A stretch of DNA of 64,000 nucleotides from Alisma plantago-aquatica (Eukaryota > Streptophyta > Magnoliopsida > Alismatales > Alismataceae). Location of the stretch: NCBI GenBank assembly GCA_963693085.1, contig OY856409.1:1532164472-1532228471 (forward strand). The letters are read 5' to 3'. This document shows positions 25,691 through 37,601 of this stretch, in pieces. The position numbers and the translations under genes were made by a program. The notes under the pieces were generated by a model. It had not been told where the DNA came from and did not search any database. It saw only the letters and a program-made list of their open reading frames with translations. Within the stretch, counting starts at the first letter, position 1; each line of letters begins with the position of its first letter.

Positions 25691-27660
25691 GTTTCACAAG
25701 TGACAATACTAGAACAATATAAACATGTACCATAAATATGGAGTGAGTAGGAACTTATAAATGTCTACTCTAAATATGGAGTGAGTAGGAACTTATACAC
25801 ATATACTTAAAATATGAGGTGAGCAAGGACTTATATACATCTACTTCTAGCAGGATAGGATACACATCTACTCAATTAATATCTCTTGTAGGAATTATCA
25901 CCTTTGAATTTTCAATTGTGGGAATTTACACATCCACATAAAATAACATATGTAACATTATGCTAGCAGTCACCACATCATGCATAACTAAATATTAAGC
26001 AAGAATAAATCAAAGTATGAGGGATGAGAACATCCAATAGAATAATGTGGGATTAAAGGATCCATGTAAAATTCCCATCACATAAATGTGCAACATAAAC
26101 ATACACCACAACGTGGGTAAATTTTAGGATTCATCAAGAATAAAAGCATAAGATGAATTTAAAAAAAATGTCCATCAAACTATGATGATGAAAAGATCAG
26201 AAACAATTAAGATATTTCACATGAAATATATTCTCAAAAGAAAAAGAAACATTGTGTAGGCTATTGTCCATGGGACTAAGAGAAAGATAAAAATGGATGA
26301 TTGCTCAAAGAAATAATAAGGGATTTAAACATACATCACTCCAAAGTCTTAACAAGTCCATAGTCAGTCCTAGGTCCAAGCCTGCGTCTCCAAAGCGCCT
26401 ATTAAGCATATATGTAGAATTAGGGTTAGGTTAGGGTTACATTAATTTCATAAACCCTAAAACAACCTTTTTATTATCTATGAATTAGGTTATCAAAATT
26501 ATGCTATATTATAGATTATATTTTCTAATTTTAAAACATATTTTACTTTATTTTATAGACTTATAATTATTAGTTATGAATTTTGCTAGTAATAACTAAT
26601 TAGAAGAATCCATTAAAATCCATATATTAAGTAATTTGGAATTAGATGATAAAATTAATATCAATAGATATCGAAAGTTCCAAGGATCCCATTTTTTTTA
26701 ATTTGTTGATAATTAGAAAAACAATTTATGAATTTATAGATTCTGACCAATCAGAAAATTCCGTTATGCCACATAGGAAAGAAAACTTCAAAAGAGAGAG
26801 AAAAGAAACATTGAACTGGCCCAATTTCCACTAGCCATCTCAGAAAGTCCCATTGCCATCACAACATCTCGCCTCATAGTAGAAGCAAAACATGGTGAAA
26901 AGACCAGCTTGCACCTGGCGAGAACAACAAAACAAATGGAGAAGCGAAGGGCAATCTAGGGGATTTGTCCATTAGAACTGGCTCTGTCCTTCACCTTGCG
27001 ACATAGAAAAAACATGATAGTAGAATTTCCTATAGGTGTCTCTTCGAGGTGTGAGAAGCACAAGAAAACTAGTGATAAAATATATGGAACAATCGTAGCT
27101 GAGTTCAAAATGAACACACGAAGATAGAGGCCCAAAAACCATCAGAATCAATGAAGAAACTAGATATTGTTCGCAGGAACTGAACACAAATGTGAAGATC
27201 ACCTAAAGGGGTTTTCACATATATACATGAGTTGGTAGAATCAAGGGTGGGATGAGCTTATCTATGGCCTAGTTGATCTTTGTGGAGGGTTTTTTATCCT
27301 CACGGTGGTTGAGGACACACATAAGAACCTCAAGCTCACTGGAGAAATAAGTGGAAGATGGGTAATATAGTTTGGGGGCTACAAATATTGATGGAGCGAT
27401 GGAAATCACTACCTCTGGGTCTAGAGAATCTACACAAAAGGTTTCTATATGGTTCAAATACCCACAAATATGAGAAGGAGCAAAAAGAGAATGAAATTGG
27501 GGCACGTCAGGGATGGTTGGGTGGCTGTGATGGTTGGAGATTCGGGGTATAAAATCCGTAGAAATATGGGCTTATTCGGTGTGAAATTAGTTAGGGAAAG
27601 TGAAATAGAAGGAATTAGGAGGAAAGGTTAAGAAACGAGGGAGAGAGGTCACAGAAACAT
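25691..27660 (-). mobile_element. T3-family LTR-like sequence
   Basis: The segment 25930-26340 is clearly related to 32830-33190: both share a run ending in GTGTAGGCTA(A/T)TGTCCA followed by a GAGAAAGA-rich stretch. From about 26850 to 27660 the sequence is richer in G and C, and its minus strand has a TATATATG box near 27208, as expected around the start of an LTR transcript. There is no reliable coding frame and the ends were not found. Confidence 0.5.
25734..25847 (+). repeat. Three 38-39-bp tandem copies
   Basis: Units start at 25734, 25772 and 25810 and share the frame AAATATGGAGTGAGTAGGAA followed by CTTATA. The third copy has AGGT for GAGT and other changes. They lie inside LTR-like sequence. 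Confidence 0.75.
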
Positions 27661-30600
27661 TTGTTACAAAAATTCCACACTCGTAATGGTTGCAGATCCA
27701 TAGGAAAGTGGACCACGATGACCATCCCTAGAATGGCTCATAGTTTCACACAAGAAATATATATGTAAAAGTATTAAAACAAGATATAACAATACTATAA
27801 GAATTAGAGAAGCATGTATAAATTTTTATATTCAAGAATGTCGATTTGTATTTCATTCCCGAGATTACTGTCTTGAGCACAGCAAATCTTAATTTGGGAA
27901 CTACAATTTTGATAAACAAACCATATTAATAGTAAAACATTAAGTATGCTATAAAAGGGCATGCAAACAATTTAAGAATATATAAATGGTGCTTGGCAAG
28001 AGCGAGTACTAAGAAAGAATAAGAAATAAGACAAGAAAACATGACAACATTTTTTTATAAAATGCATGTTCTTCATTTCCTTTATCCATTATATTAAAAT
28101 GGATTTCTTTATATTATGTACAATGTTTGACAACATATGATAACCAAACATTAAATTGGTATTCATAGGAAATGTAGCTCAACCAAGTAAGTACGTAGCC
28201 AAGCATTCATATAGGAATACATACAAGCAAGCCAATATAAAAGTAGGGTTAAGAGAAAATGTACCTTCTGGATAGTGACCAAGTTATGATATGATCTCTA
28301 GGGTTGGTCCATACCTAGGGTACCTAGGATGCATAACATATAACGTAGGGTTTTAGTTCAAAAGGGTATTGGTAATCTAAACAACATATAAATCATGTGG
28401 ATGCTTCCCTAGATCTAGGTTTCACTAAGTTCAAACATAATTTCCAAAGTTTTAAACATGTATGTATTGATTTTACATAGCACAAGTATCAACATCAAGT
28501 CCCAGATCTGAGAGAACCATCCACATTAGACTAGATACAAAGGTCATATAATTTTTTATTTGGAGTTAGGGAAACATGAAATTGTGATGTTTACCAAGGT
28601 TTAGTCATGCAATATCACATATAATCACATTAGGTCAAGATCGTGCAATAGGGTCATGCATCTAAGTCATAAAAGAGAAAAAGAGCATAGGATAGATCGG
28701 GTGGGTGTTAGAGATACATGCATGATGTTTCTATTGGCTTGGTCTAAGTAGAGAAAGACAATTTCATATAAGTCACATTTATCACATAGAAACAAACTAG
28801 TTCAACTAGATCATGTCAAAGCACAAAGGTGGTACTTGAGGTCCCATTAATCAAACATGAACCACTTGCCATGATATCTTGACTTCACATGTAACAAAAT
28901 AACATATAGTTTACCAATTTCGAGACTAAAAGATTAGATGATGACAAATTAAGCCACACTCAAATTTGATCAATTCATATCATGTATGCACATAAATGGG
29001 CCATTTGAGGGTAAGCATAGCCATAGGAGGTCAAGATTAGAACTAGAGTGCATTAGGTGGCCCAAGACATCAAGAACAATAAAAGTAAATTAAGAATTAC
29101 TAATTTTGTGGATTAGAGTAGTTAGGGTTCATAATGAATACAAGATATGCATGATTGAGGTTGATTAGTAAGCATAATATCATAAAGAAAATGTCTTTAC
29201 TAAATTAGAGATGAAACATGCAGACTCAACAGAAGTCATTAGTCTCATTAGCAAGGTGGTGTTTTTCTAATCGAAATGGTATATAAAATCATACGATTTG
29301 GTTAAGAGACTTAGGAGTTATGTAGGTTTGAAGATGTAGGACGATTTGACGATGAGCTGCGATAAAGGCTCTTGGCTCCCATCGATCCACGAAGAGGGTT
29401 GGGGTTGCTAGCAACATGCAACGAGCTGGTGTAGGTCGGGGCGAGGAAGATCACGAGTGTTGGTGATGTGAAGCCAGGTCACTGGAGTTGTGTGGTGCAT
29501 TATGTACAGATGGAGACCAGAGCGAGAGAGATGGGTCGTGACCTGAGCACGATGAGGATATGGCACCAAAGATGCATCCATTGGGACCACTGGTGACCCA
29601 TCGGATGGACATTACTTCATCCCTAACCTTGGGTTAGGTGTGGTGGATAGGAGTGGTGTTGGGGGTGCGACAGCGTTTCTGCGAGAATGCAAGAGCAAGA
29701 TGAGGTCAAAGAGGAAACATATGTCCTATTTATAGGTGGAGAGCTGGGGTGCTAGGGTGGTTTAGGGTTGTGGAAGGTGTTAATACCAATGGAGGATAGA
29801 AATCTAGAGGCCAGACTGCCACTGGCCCCACCCAATAGATCGGTGCACCTCATTGGCTTCGACAACGACTCAAGTAGACTAAAGTATGGATAAGACGGTC
29901 ATGTACAAGCAGGATTGGTGCTGCTAAAAATCCTATTGCACCTGTTGTGGAGCAGTTGGTAGGTAGGTGACAATGCTCTTGACCATTGGATCACAACACA
30001 ATCCATGGCATCACGACATCCAACGGCTCGCATGGGCCGTCCAAGGGCAATCCGTGCGGAAAGGAAAGAAACATGGAAAAAGGGTATAGGTGGCCTATGT
30101 GGGCCGCACGCCCTTGGCCCATAGGTGGTGGCCGGTAACATACCAGATATGGAACCCTATCCTAGAAGTTTGATCTTTTGGGTTTAGCCAAGCAAGGTTG
30201 GGGTTAGATCTAAAAGATGTTTGGTATGAACCTAATGAGCTAATGTATGAATAAATCGCCCTAATGTAACATAATGTTCTCACATTAATATTAAGCCAAT
30301 AATAGACACATAAAATATGTCACATGAGATTAAATAAATTATATACAATTTTGCGCAAGTAATCACACATAATTCTTTTGGTAATAATATTAAGTTGTGG
30401 AACATAAATGGATGAGCAATAATGATAATAGTGAAAAAATATGAAAACCTAAGTAATAATGTGAGACTAATGGCCACAAATATCAATTATGACATAATTC
30501 ATTAAAAAGAAACCCTAAAAGTGAAATGTAAGTTAAATATCATGTTCCTTAGGTCCCAATTTCCTTGGGAGTCAAGTTTCACATTATTCATATAATAATA

Positions 30601-31559
30601 ATTAATTTAATTCATTTTGGATAGAGAAGATATATGTTTTCCCCAAAATATTAAATAAAATAATAAATGACTCCTAAAGAGGAAAATAATCTTGGATTCG
30701 TAATCTACATAATATAGCCATTTGAGGAATTCTCATCCAATTTGGAAGATGTTTGATTAAAAGATGAAATCAGGAGAGAGAAATATGTCGAACTTTCAAA
30801 ATAATAAATAAATGCTCAAACAACTTCAACATGTGAAACTGATGGACAATTTGTATCTAACACATTAAATATAACTTGTGGGTGAACTCACATCAATTTT
30901 GGATAATTCTAGACGTCTGTAATGCATTAGGAAAGAGAAAATATGATTTACTTTAAAAGAATTAAATAAAATAGCAAAAGTCTTCAAAAGGGAAAATCAA
31001 TGTCAAAATCAGATTCTAAATGTCCTAATTAAGCTAGTTATCAAATTCTATTTATTTTAGACCTTGTTTGTACCTTCAATTGAAGAGAAAGAACAAGTAA
31101 AATAATTTAATCAATACTTTACAAAATTCGGATTAGAAAAACTAGCCTGCATAAACAGTAACCACGGACCAAGGTCTAATATTTTGGGTATAACTCTCTT
31201 ATTTCTTAATGAAATTTCACAAAATAACTTGCTTTGGATTGCAAATTTAATTTCGCATATATCCTTAATATATTCATAGCCTAATGTGGAGAATTCAAGA
31301 AATGCCTAAACTTTTTCTTCAAGTCTTCTGAAACAACTTCTCACACACCCCCACTTATAGATACCTCTACCCTGGCCTTCCACTGTTGTTTTGTGAACCT
31401 CTTCTCATCCCAATTTTATCATTTCTTGAGTGTGTGGCTTCTGATGGTCGTCCATTGGTTTTGTCTTCCATCATAGTTTCACCCAGAAGCTGAACATGGT
31501 TCTTGGTTTGAGTTTGCGGCACCGCTCCCCGATGTCATGTTTATTTTGAGAGCGTAATT
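27661..31559 (-). mobile_element. Ty3-type LTR-like sequence with promoter
   Basis: AT-rich flanks surround a GC-rich block (29340-30160). A minus-strand TATA box CTATAAATAG lies at 29726-29735, just upstream of the 29340-29720 part. This composition (AT-rich, TATA, GC-rich leader, AT-rich) matches the T4 LTR read in its own direction. Text around 28300-28560 resembles the T3 LTR. Terminal ends were not identified. Short frames here end quickly and have no recognised family. Confidence 0.45.
29726..29735 (-). promoter_or_regulatory. Candidate LTR TATA box
   Basis: Minus strand CTATAAATAG, followed about 30 bases downstream by a GC-richer segment. This is a good core promoter match for an LTR transcript, but the surrounding LTR is not delimited. 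Confidence 0.45.
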
Positions 31560-32415
31560 GGACCTCAGTTAAATAACTCAGGCACTTTTTTTAAGGTGTA
31601 TTGTCCTATATTAGTTGCCTATCAGATCGGCATCTGCAAGGTTCATAACATCAGTAGGAAAAGAACTATCGTAATAAAAATAGCTACTACTAATGGTCGC
31701 CTTCCTTGCTAGCTGGTGTGCTAGTTCGTTGGCTTGCCTTCTACAAGAACTAAAAACTATTCTATCAAAGGACGATTTCAGAACTGCAATTTCACGGAGG
31801 AGAGTTCCCAGCAGATCAAATCTTTTGGTTTCGTTTGGGATGTGGAGGATGACCGTTTCTGAATCGGGCTCGACAAATAGGTTATCCGGCTGCTTCGTCT
31901 TCGCCAGTTTGAGACCTTCTTGGATTGCCCATGCTTCAGCACAGTTGACATCCTGCAGGGAGGGGTTTCTTCGACCTGCTACATAAAGGACTGAACCATG
32001 GCTGCATGTCCCTCCATACCTGGCCAGCGCCATTGAAGCCCTGTACTCCCACCGTAGCGTCGCAGTTCATTTTGGTCTGTGACAGTTCTGGCGGTTGCCA
32101 CCTGGCTTCTACTCGAGAGTTCCCCCTGTGGTGGTTGTGACATTGTGCTCTCCGGTGATTTCTTATTTGTTCTAGTAGAGTTCTGTGGATGATAGATGGC
32201 GGCCGAATCTTATTGCCAAAGATGTGGTCGTTTCTTCTCGTCCAGATTGACCAGAGCGCAGCGACCATGGCATCATCTTCCTCTTCCGTTCCCGCTATTA
32301 GAAGTTTCATGCAGGCTTGTCCCGCTGTATGATATTCTACTCCCTTCACCCTCGGTTGTATCTCCGGTAAATAGTCACGCCAGAGGTCCCAGGCTTGCGA
32401 GCATCTGAACAAACA
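31560..32415 (-). pseudogene. LINE 3' fragment: zinc-finger end and RNase H domain
   Basis: The minus strand carries the tail of a plant LINE ORF2. First comes the end of the zf-RVT region (CLFRCSQAWDLW near 32400 and ALWSIWTRRNDHIFGNK near 32240). An RNase H-like domain (RVT_3 type) follows. It has MNCDATVG near 32070 with the first acidic residue, AEAWAIQEGLKLA near 31930, VEPDSETVI near 31870 and RRQANELAHQLARKA near 31720. A frameshift near 32010-32030 separates the two parts. Everything upstream (endonuclease and reverse transcriptase) is missing, as in normal 5'-truncated LINE insertion. A short T run at 31587-31593 might be what remains of the poly(A) tail. GC content is higher than in the flanks. 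Confidence 0.82.
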
Positions 32416-33689
32416 TGTTTGAGAGAATATAATCACATTAAAGGGGATACTTGCCATAAAACAACATAAAAAGATTGTGCCACATATACATCCACTACCA
32501 TGGTGGAAAATGAAGCACATATCCTGGAATCAGGGCACATAACCCATCATCATCAACATCAACCTGCATGCGTGTGAGATAAGAATAGCCCTAGAACAAT
32601 ATAAAGACAAAGGCAGCCAACTCCCATAAAACTGAAGCCTGATAGAATGACACATAATCAAACTCACAATATATGAATGTGCGACAAAACTCATAAATTT
32701 TAAACCCGGGTATGGGACACATAACCTCTATCCCAAAAATAATAGCATGGGCACATAACCCAAAAACTAATGCAATTACACTACTCTAGTGCTACTGAAT
32801 CGCATAGCATGTAAAATGTAGAGGCAAGTAGAAAGTAGAGTCATATTATACAATGTTGCCATCACACAATGGACAACACATACATCCACAAACATGTGGG
32901 CACATGATATCACATACCAAAAAATAAACATTCACCTCAAAGTGGACACATATCATCAAATAAGTCCAACATGTGCGAAGGCATAAGAAAAAGAGTCCAA
33001 AAAAAATATCCATGATCACAAGATCAGTAACAAATAAGATAGTTCACATGAACCATGCTTTTCAAAAGAAAAGAGTAATGTGTAGGCTAATGTCCACATG
33101 ACCAAGAGAAAGAAGAAATATAGGTCAATTGCTAAAGGAAATAATATGGTTCACAAACATACCTTAATAATGTGTGTATCAGTTTAGGGCCCACACCCTA
33201 GATCCAAACAAAATATCTCTTCACCTAATTTCATATTAGATGCAAATCATTAATTAATGATTATATTGCAACATAAGAAAATCACATTTTTATTAAATTG
33301 AATTAAACTCTGAAAACATCACCAACTGATTTATTAGATTCTTTTATTTAAGAAAACATATCTTTTTATCTAATTTGGAGTTTATATGATAAAGTCACAT
33401 TTATTATGTGTTTTATACGTGTATTTTATTTTCCAACTATGAAATTATTTTTATTAGATAAATAATATTTTTCCAATTCCAAAATATATATATTTATAAT
33501 TTTTAGACCAGTAGATTAAAAGATATGAATTTTACAAGATGAACCAATCACAAAATTAGAAAAAGCCAAATCAGTAGGGAATTTGTGAGAGATGAAGAGA
33601 ATTCGGATGGGTAAGGAGAAACTTATCTGAGAGTTTGGGGAAAAACTGCATTCATCATTCGTTCGTGTAACAAATTAATTGATCATGAA
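32416..33689 (-). mobile_element. T3-family LTR-like sequence, second copy
   Basis: Related to 25900-26900, most clearly over 32990-33190. It contains no gene. It separates the two LINE pieces. Confidence 0.5.
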
Positions 33690-34360
33690 GAATAAGTGCC
33701 AGAGTTATTTCAGGGTCTAGGCCGCCCTGACACGGTAAACGCCCTCCGGTCATGGTGCTGGAAGGAAAGCCCGAACATAGTCTTTGTGATGGAGTCTATG
33801 ATGGTAGGTACGGATTTGGAAGTTGTCAAGATAAAATGTGGGTTTACCTAAGGAATATGCATTTCCAGTGTTGGCAGAGCAGTACATTAAGATGTGGTGG
33901 AGGGATGTGGATCTTAAAGTTACATCTTTTTCACAACATCACTGTAACTGTGAGATTATAGATGTAAACACAAAAAGTGTATGGAGAGCTATTGGGATTT
34001 ATGGTTGGGCAGATCAACATAAAAAACACAGGATTTGGGATCTCAAGAGGGAGTTAAAGGCAAAATCTGACCACCCAACAATTTTCTTTGGAGATTTCAA
34101 CGAAATTGTCTCCAATTCTGAGAAGTAGGGATGACCACCAAAATCTCTGAGATATATCCAAGAGTTCAGAGACGTCATTGATGATTGTTATCTCACCGAT
34201 TTGGGGTATAGAGGTAGTATTTTTACATGGCAGAGGAGACGAATGATGGAAACAATTATTCGTGAGAGGCTTGACAGAGCACTTGCATGTCCATCATGGA
34301 CTTCAATCTTCCCCTAGGCCAGGGTGGTTCATCTCACCAAGTACGAGTCCAATCATGTGC
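33690..34360 (+). pseudogene. LINE ORF2 N-terminal endonuclease, broken
   Basis: This is the AP-type endonuclease that nicks the target during LINE insertion. The first part reads GLGRPDTVNAL and SPNIVFVMES (33700-33800). After a frameshift near 33840 the frame continues with VWRAIGIYGW and the conserved IFFGDFNEIV near 34080. More frame changes and a stop follow near 34125, then LGYRGSIFTWQRR and ERLDRAL (34200-34290) and the SNHVPI site near 34350 that holds the conserved His. The motifs are in the correct order for a plant L1-type LINE, but the frame is interrupted at least three times. Confidence 0.85.
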
Positions 34361-36280
34361 CTATTATCATCCACACAAAGCAGAGAGCCAAGAAGAAAAA
34401 GAGAAGACAACAATACTTTTACTTTGAGCCTATGTGGGTAGAGGAGGAAGGATGCAAGCAGATCATTCAGACATCATGGAGTAAACATCAATATGCGGGC
34501 ATACATGACAAAATGAAGGAGTGTCGCATCAAATTAAAAGAATGGGCTTCAGAGAAATTTGGGAAGCTGAAAAAAAGAATCAAGGAACTGGAAGGTCAAC
34601 TAGAGGAATGCCAACAATTACCACCAGACAATAATAATCTAGAAAGATGTTCAAATATAGCAGCTGAGTTACAAGACTGGAACAGGAGAGATGAGGTCTT
34701 CTGGCATGCTAGGGCCCGCGTTAATGAAATGAGGTCGGGAGACAGAAACACTACCTACTTCCACCACAAAGCGTCCCATAGAATGAAAAAGAATGGAATT
34801 GAAGGGATGAAAAATGCAGAGGGGCAATGGATGATAGAGGAGAAGGAGATAGAAAACATCATCAAAGATTTTTTCTAGAATCTTTTCTAGTCCTCTAATA
34901 CATCAGGTTGGGAGGAGGCGATGAAGGGGACAACTATAAAGATTGAAGATGAGTAAAGAGAGTTCCTAGAAAGAGACTTCACTATTGAATAAATCCTAAC
35001 AGCAATCAAAGGCATGCACCCGAATAAAGCTCCGGGACCTGATGGCATGAACGCCCTATTATTTCAAAAAATTTGGCACATAGTGGGTGAGGATGTGTCG
35101 AATTACATTAAAGGTTGGTGGAAATATGAAAGAAGCATCGCTGATATAAAATCTACTCTAGTAATCATGATACCAAAGGTGCAAAAACCAATGGAGGTAG
35201 GAGAGTTCCGACCTATTAGCCTATACAATGTTCTGTACAAAATAGCTTCAAAAGTCATTGCGAATAGAATGCGGCCCCTGATGGACAAGATTGTGTTATA
35301 AAATCAAAGTGCTTTCATCCCTAGAAGACTTATCATTGATAACGCACTCATTGCATATGAACTGTTCCATACAATGAAAGGGGGAAAAAGGAAGGAAGGG
35401 AGGATACCTGGCCCTCAAACTTGACATGTCTAAGGCATATGATAGAGTGAAATGGAAATTTGTGGATTTCATCCAAGGAAAGTTGGGGTTTGGGGAAAGA
35501 TGGAGAAAGAAGATTATGGATTGTATGTCAAGTATTTCTTATTCCTATGATATTAATGGGGATTGCACCAGAGAGACTCTACCTTCCAGAGGACTATGGC
35601 AAGGTGACCCTTTATCTCCTTATCTTTTCATCCTTTGTGTTGAAGCTTTCTCTACATCACATGTAGTCGCCTCACAACAATGAGAGATCAATGGAATTAG
35701 GGCAAGCTGACATGGTCCTCGAATATCTCACATTTTCTTTGCAGATGACTCAATTCTCTTTGTTAAGGCAACTAAAGAAGAATGTCTGAAGTTAGCTGAC
35801 ATTATCAACCAATACAAACGGGTATCCAGGAAGAAGATCAACTTACATAAGACTAAAGTTGCCTTTAGCAAAGGAGTTGACCACAATAGGAAGATGGAAA
35901 TTACAAATCTTCTAAAGGTGAAAGAAGTGGACATACATGACAAGTATTTGGGGTTTCCCACAGCAGTGGGAAGATCCAAAAAGTAGGTATTCACCTATAT
36001 CCAGGAGCATATATGGAGAAAACTATAAGGGTGGAAGGAGAAGATGCTATCCAAAGCAGGAAAGAAGATCCTCATCAAAGGGGTTTCACATGCCATCCCG
36101 TCATACATCATGAGCATATTCCAACTACCATCATATCTGCTAGACTCTATTTACAACATCATAGCGATGTTCTAGTGGGGAGCCAAAGAGGTAGAACGAA
36201 AGATAGCATCGGTAAGCTTGGAGTCCTTATGTAAGCCGAAAAATTAGGGAGGCATGGGGTTCACAAACATTCACACCTTC
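34361..36280 (+). pseudogene. LINE ORF2 reverse transcriptase, 3'-truncated
   Basis: A long basic linker (KKKKRRQQYFYFEPMW, 34390-34440) leads into a reverse transcriptase that copies LINE RNA at the nicked target. Visible motifs in order: NKAPGPDGMN (35020), FRPISLYNVLYK (35206), FIPRRLIIDNALIAYE (35313), KLDMSKAYDRVKW (35415), LWQGDPLSPYLFILCVE (35595) and the catalytic FADDSILF (35735). These are followed by KYLGFP and thumb-like sequence. Stops at about 34876, 35299 and 35680 and a frameshift near 35400 inactivate it. At about 36280 it changes without a poly(A) tail into chromovirus sequence, so its zinc finger and RNase H parts are missing. Confidence 0.88.
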
Positions 36281-36289
36281 GCTAAGAGA

Positions 36290-36674
36290 GATGAGTCCCC
36301 GATGCATGGGTTCTTTTGACATGGTTTGGTGGAGAAGGTTAAGTTTGACCTTACCCCTCAAGATAAAGTAATATGTGATGAGTTCCATGTGTCCAATTTA
36401 GAGTACTATGTGGGGTACCCGACCATGTGCTGAACAATGAACCTAGTGAGCCCTAAGGGAAGCTGAAATGGCCTGAGTCCACCTGTGTAGTTTATAGACG
36501 CCAGGATGAAAGAACTCAGAGAAAAGAATATGTGATGACAAAGGTTCTTTGAAAATGCCATGAGTAAGGTAAAGCCACATAGGGGCCAATGATGGACAGA
36601 GAAAAATCTTACCCTGAATTGTTTGTTTGCTTGATGGAATTTTGAGGACAAAATTCTTATAAGAGGGGAAGGAT
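36290..36674 (+). pseudogene. T4 chromovirus integrase C-terminus with chromodomain, and polypurine tract
   Basis: The plus strand reads EFHVSNLEYYVGYP and VLNNEPSEP (36380-36450), the usual run at the end of chromovirus integrase. A degraded chromodomain follows (VVYRRQDERTQRK then EYVMTKVL, 36490-36550). In chromoviruses this domain helps target insertion to heterochromatin. Two of its expected Trp codons are stops (TGA near 36549 and TAG near 36580), as expected from C-to-T change on the other strand. NFEDKILIRGEG (36640-36672) ends the frame and doubles as the purine-rich AAGAGGGGAAGGA that primes plus-strand synthesis. The LTR begins two bases later. Confidence 0.8.
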
Positions 36675-37532
36675 GTTACAACCCCAATTTTTGGGTTCAT
36701 ATGGAGGAAAATACAATTTTCCCAATAACTATATGATTATGACAATTATAGAAATTATATGTGTATTGAATGGATTTCCTTGATAACGAACCCTTTTACA
36801 TGAATGTTTCGTGGGCCTTACTGAGTAACAAAGCCCGAAATGTTTAAAAGAGGACAATGATGGATAGAAATCTAATAATAAAATAAATTGAATTAATACT
36901 AAGAATAGTCTTATAGAAGACTAAGCTTTTTAATTATGGAGTGGATTTTGAATCCACATGGACTCTTGAATAAAAGGGAATCCCAATAAGGAAATAAAAG
37001 TTAATGCAAGAGAAAATATGAATGCAATTAACTTGCATAAAAAGAAAAGACATTTATCTTTTTGGGAACTCAAGCATGGTATATGAGTAGATAATACCAA
37101 TGCAAGGTTTTTCCCCTTTGTTTGATAAGGAAAGTGAGTTCACAAAAGAGAAGGGTTTGGAAAGCTTTTTGGAAGAAAAAAAAGGGATAAGTTATCCAAT
37201 ATATGTCTTCTCTTTATGTTTCTTTTGTGCGTAAGATGGAGGATGTAATGACTTTCCTTAACACTCATGTGTATCCAATAGACACGTTTTGAGTAATAGC
37301 ATCGTGAAAGGGGAATTAATATACAAGAAAAAGAGGAAATCTTTGGACCATGAGTTGGATTGCTTAGCAAGGAACGATGGGTTTGGAAAGTGTTTAAGAG
37401 GAGGGAAGGATACATGTCGTATACACATGACCTAGGAGGAGAGTTCGACCGGAGGAAAAGAGAACCAGGCTAAAGCCCCGGTATTTCTCCTCCCTTCTTG
37501 ATTCTTCTAGTATTATCTAGGGTGCTCTCCAT

Positions 37533-37547
37533 GATATATATACATAC

Positions 37548-37599
<52 letters not shown>
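37533..37599 (+). repeat. TA microsatellite at the T4 LTR TATA position
   Basis: An AT/TA dinucleotide run of about 67 bp with two ACATA interruptions. About 20-30 bases downstream the sequence changes to CTCACGTAGAGAGAGAG and a GC-rich leader, so the run sits where the core promoter should be. Confidence 0.9.

Positions 37600-37601
<2 letters not shown>

Noticed and set aside
26404..26440. TTAGGGTTAGG-like run resembling plant telomere repeats
   Set aside because: Only a couple of imperfect units, and similar TAGGGTTT words are scattered through the AT-rich LTRs.
33690..36280. Endogenous pararetrovirus or other virus-derived polymerase
   Set aside because: The endonuclease motif order and GPDG/FADD wording are those of plant LINEs. 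No movement or coat protein motifs were seen anywhere.
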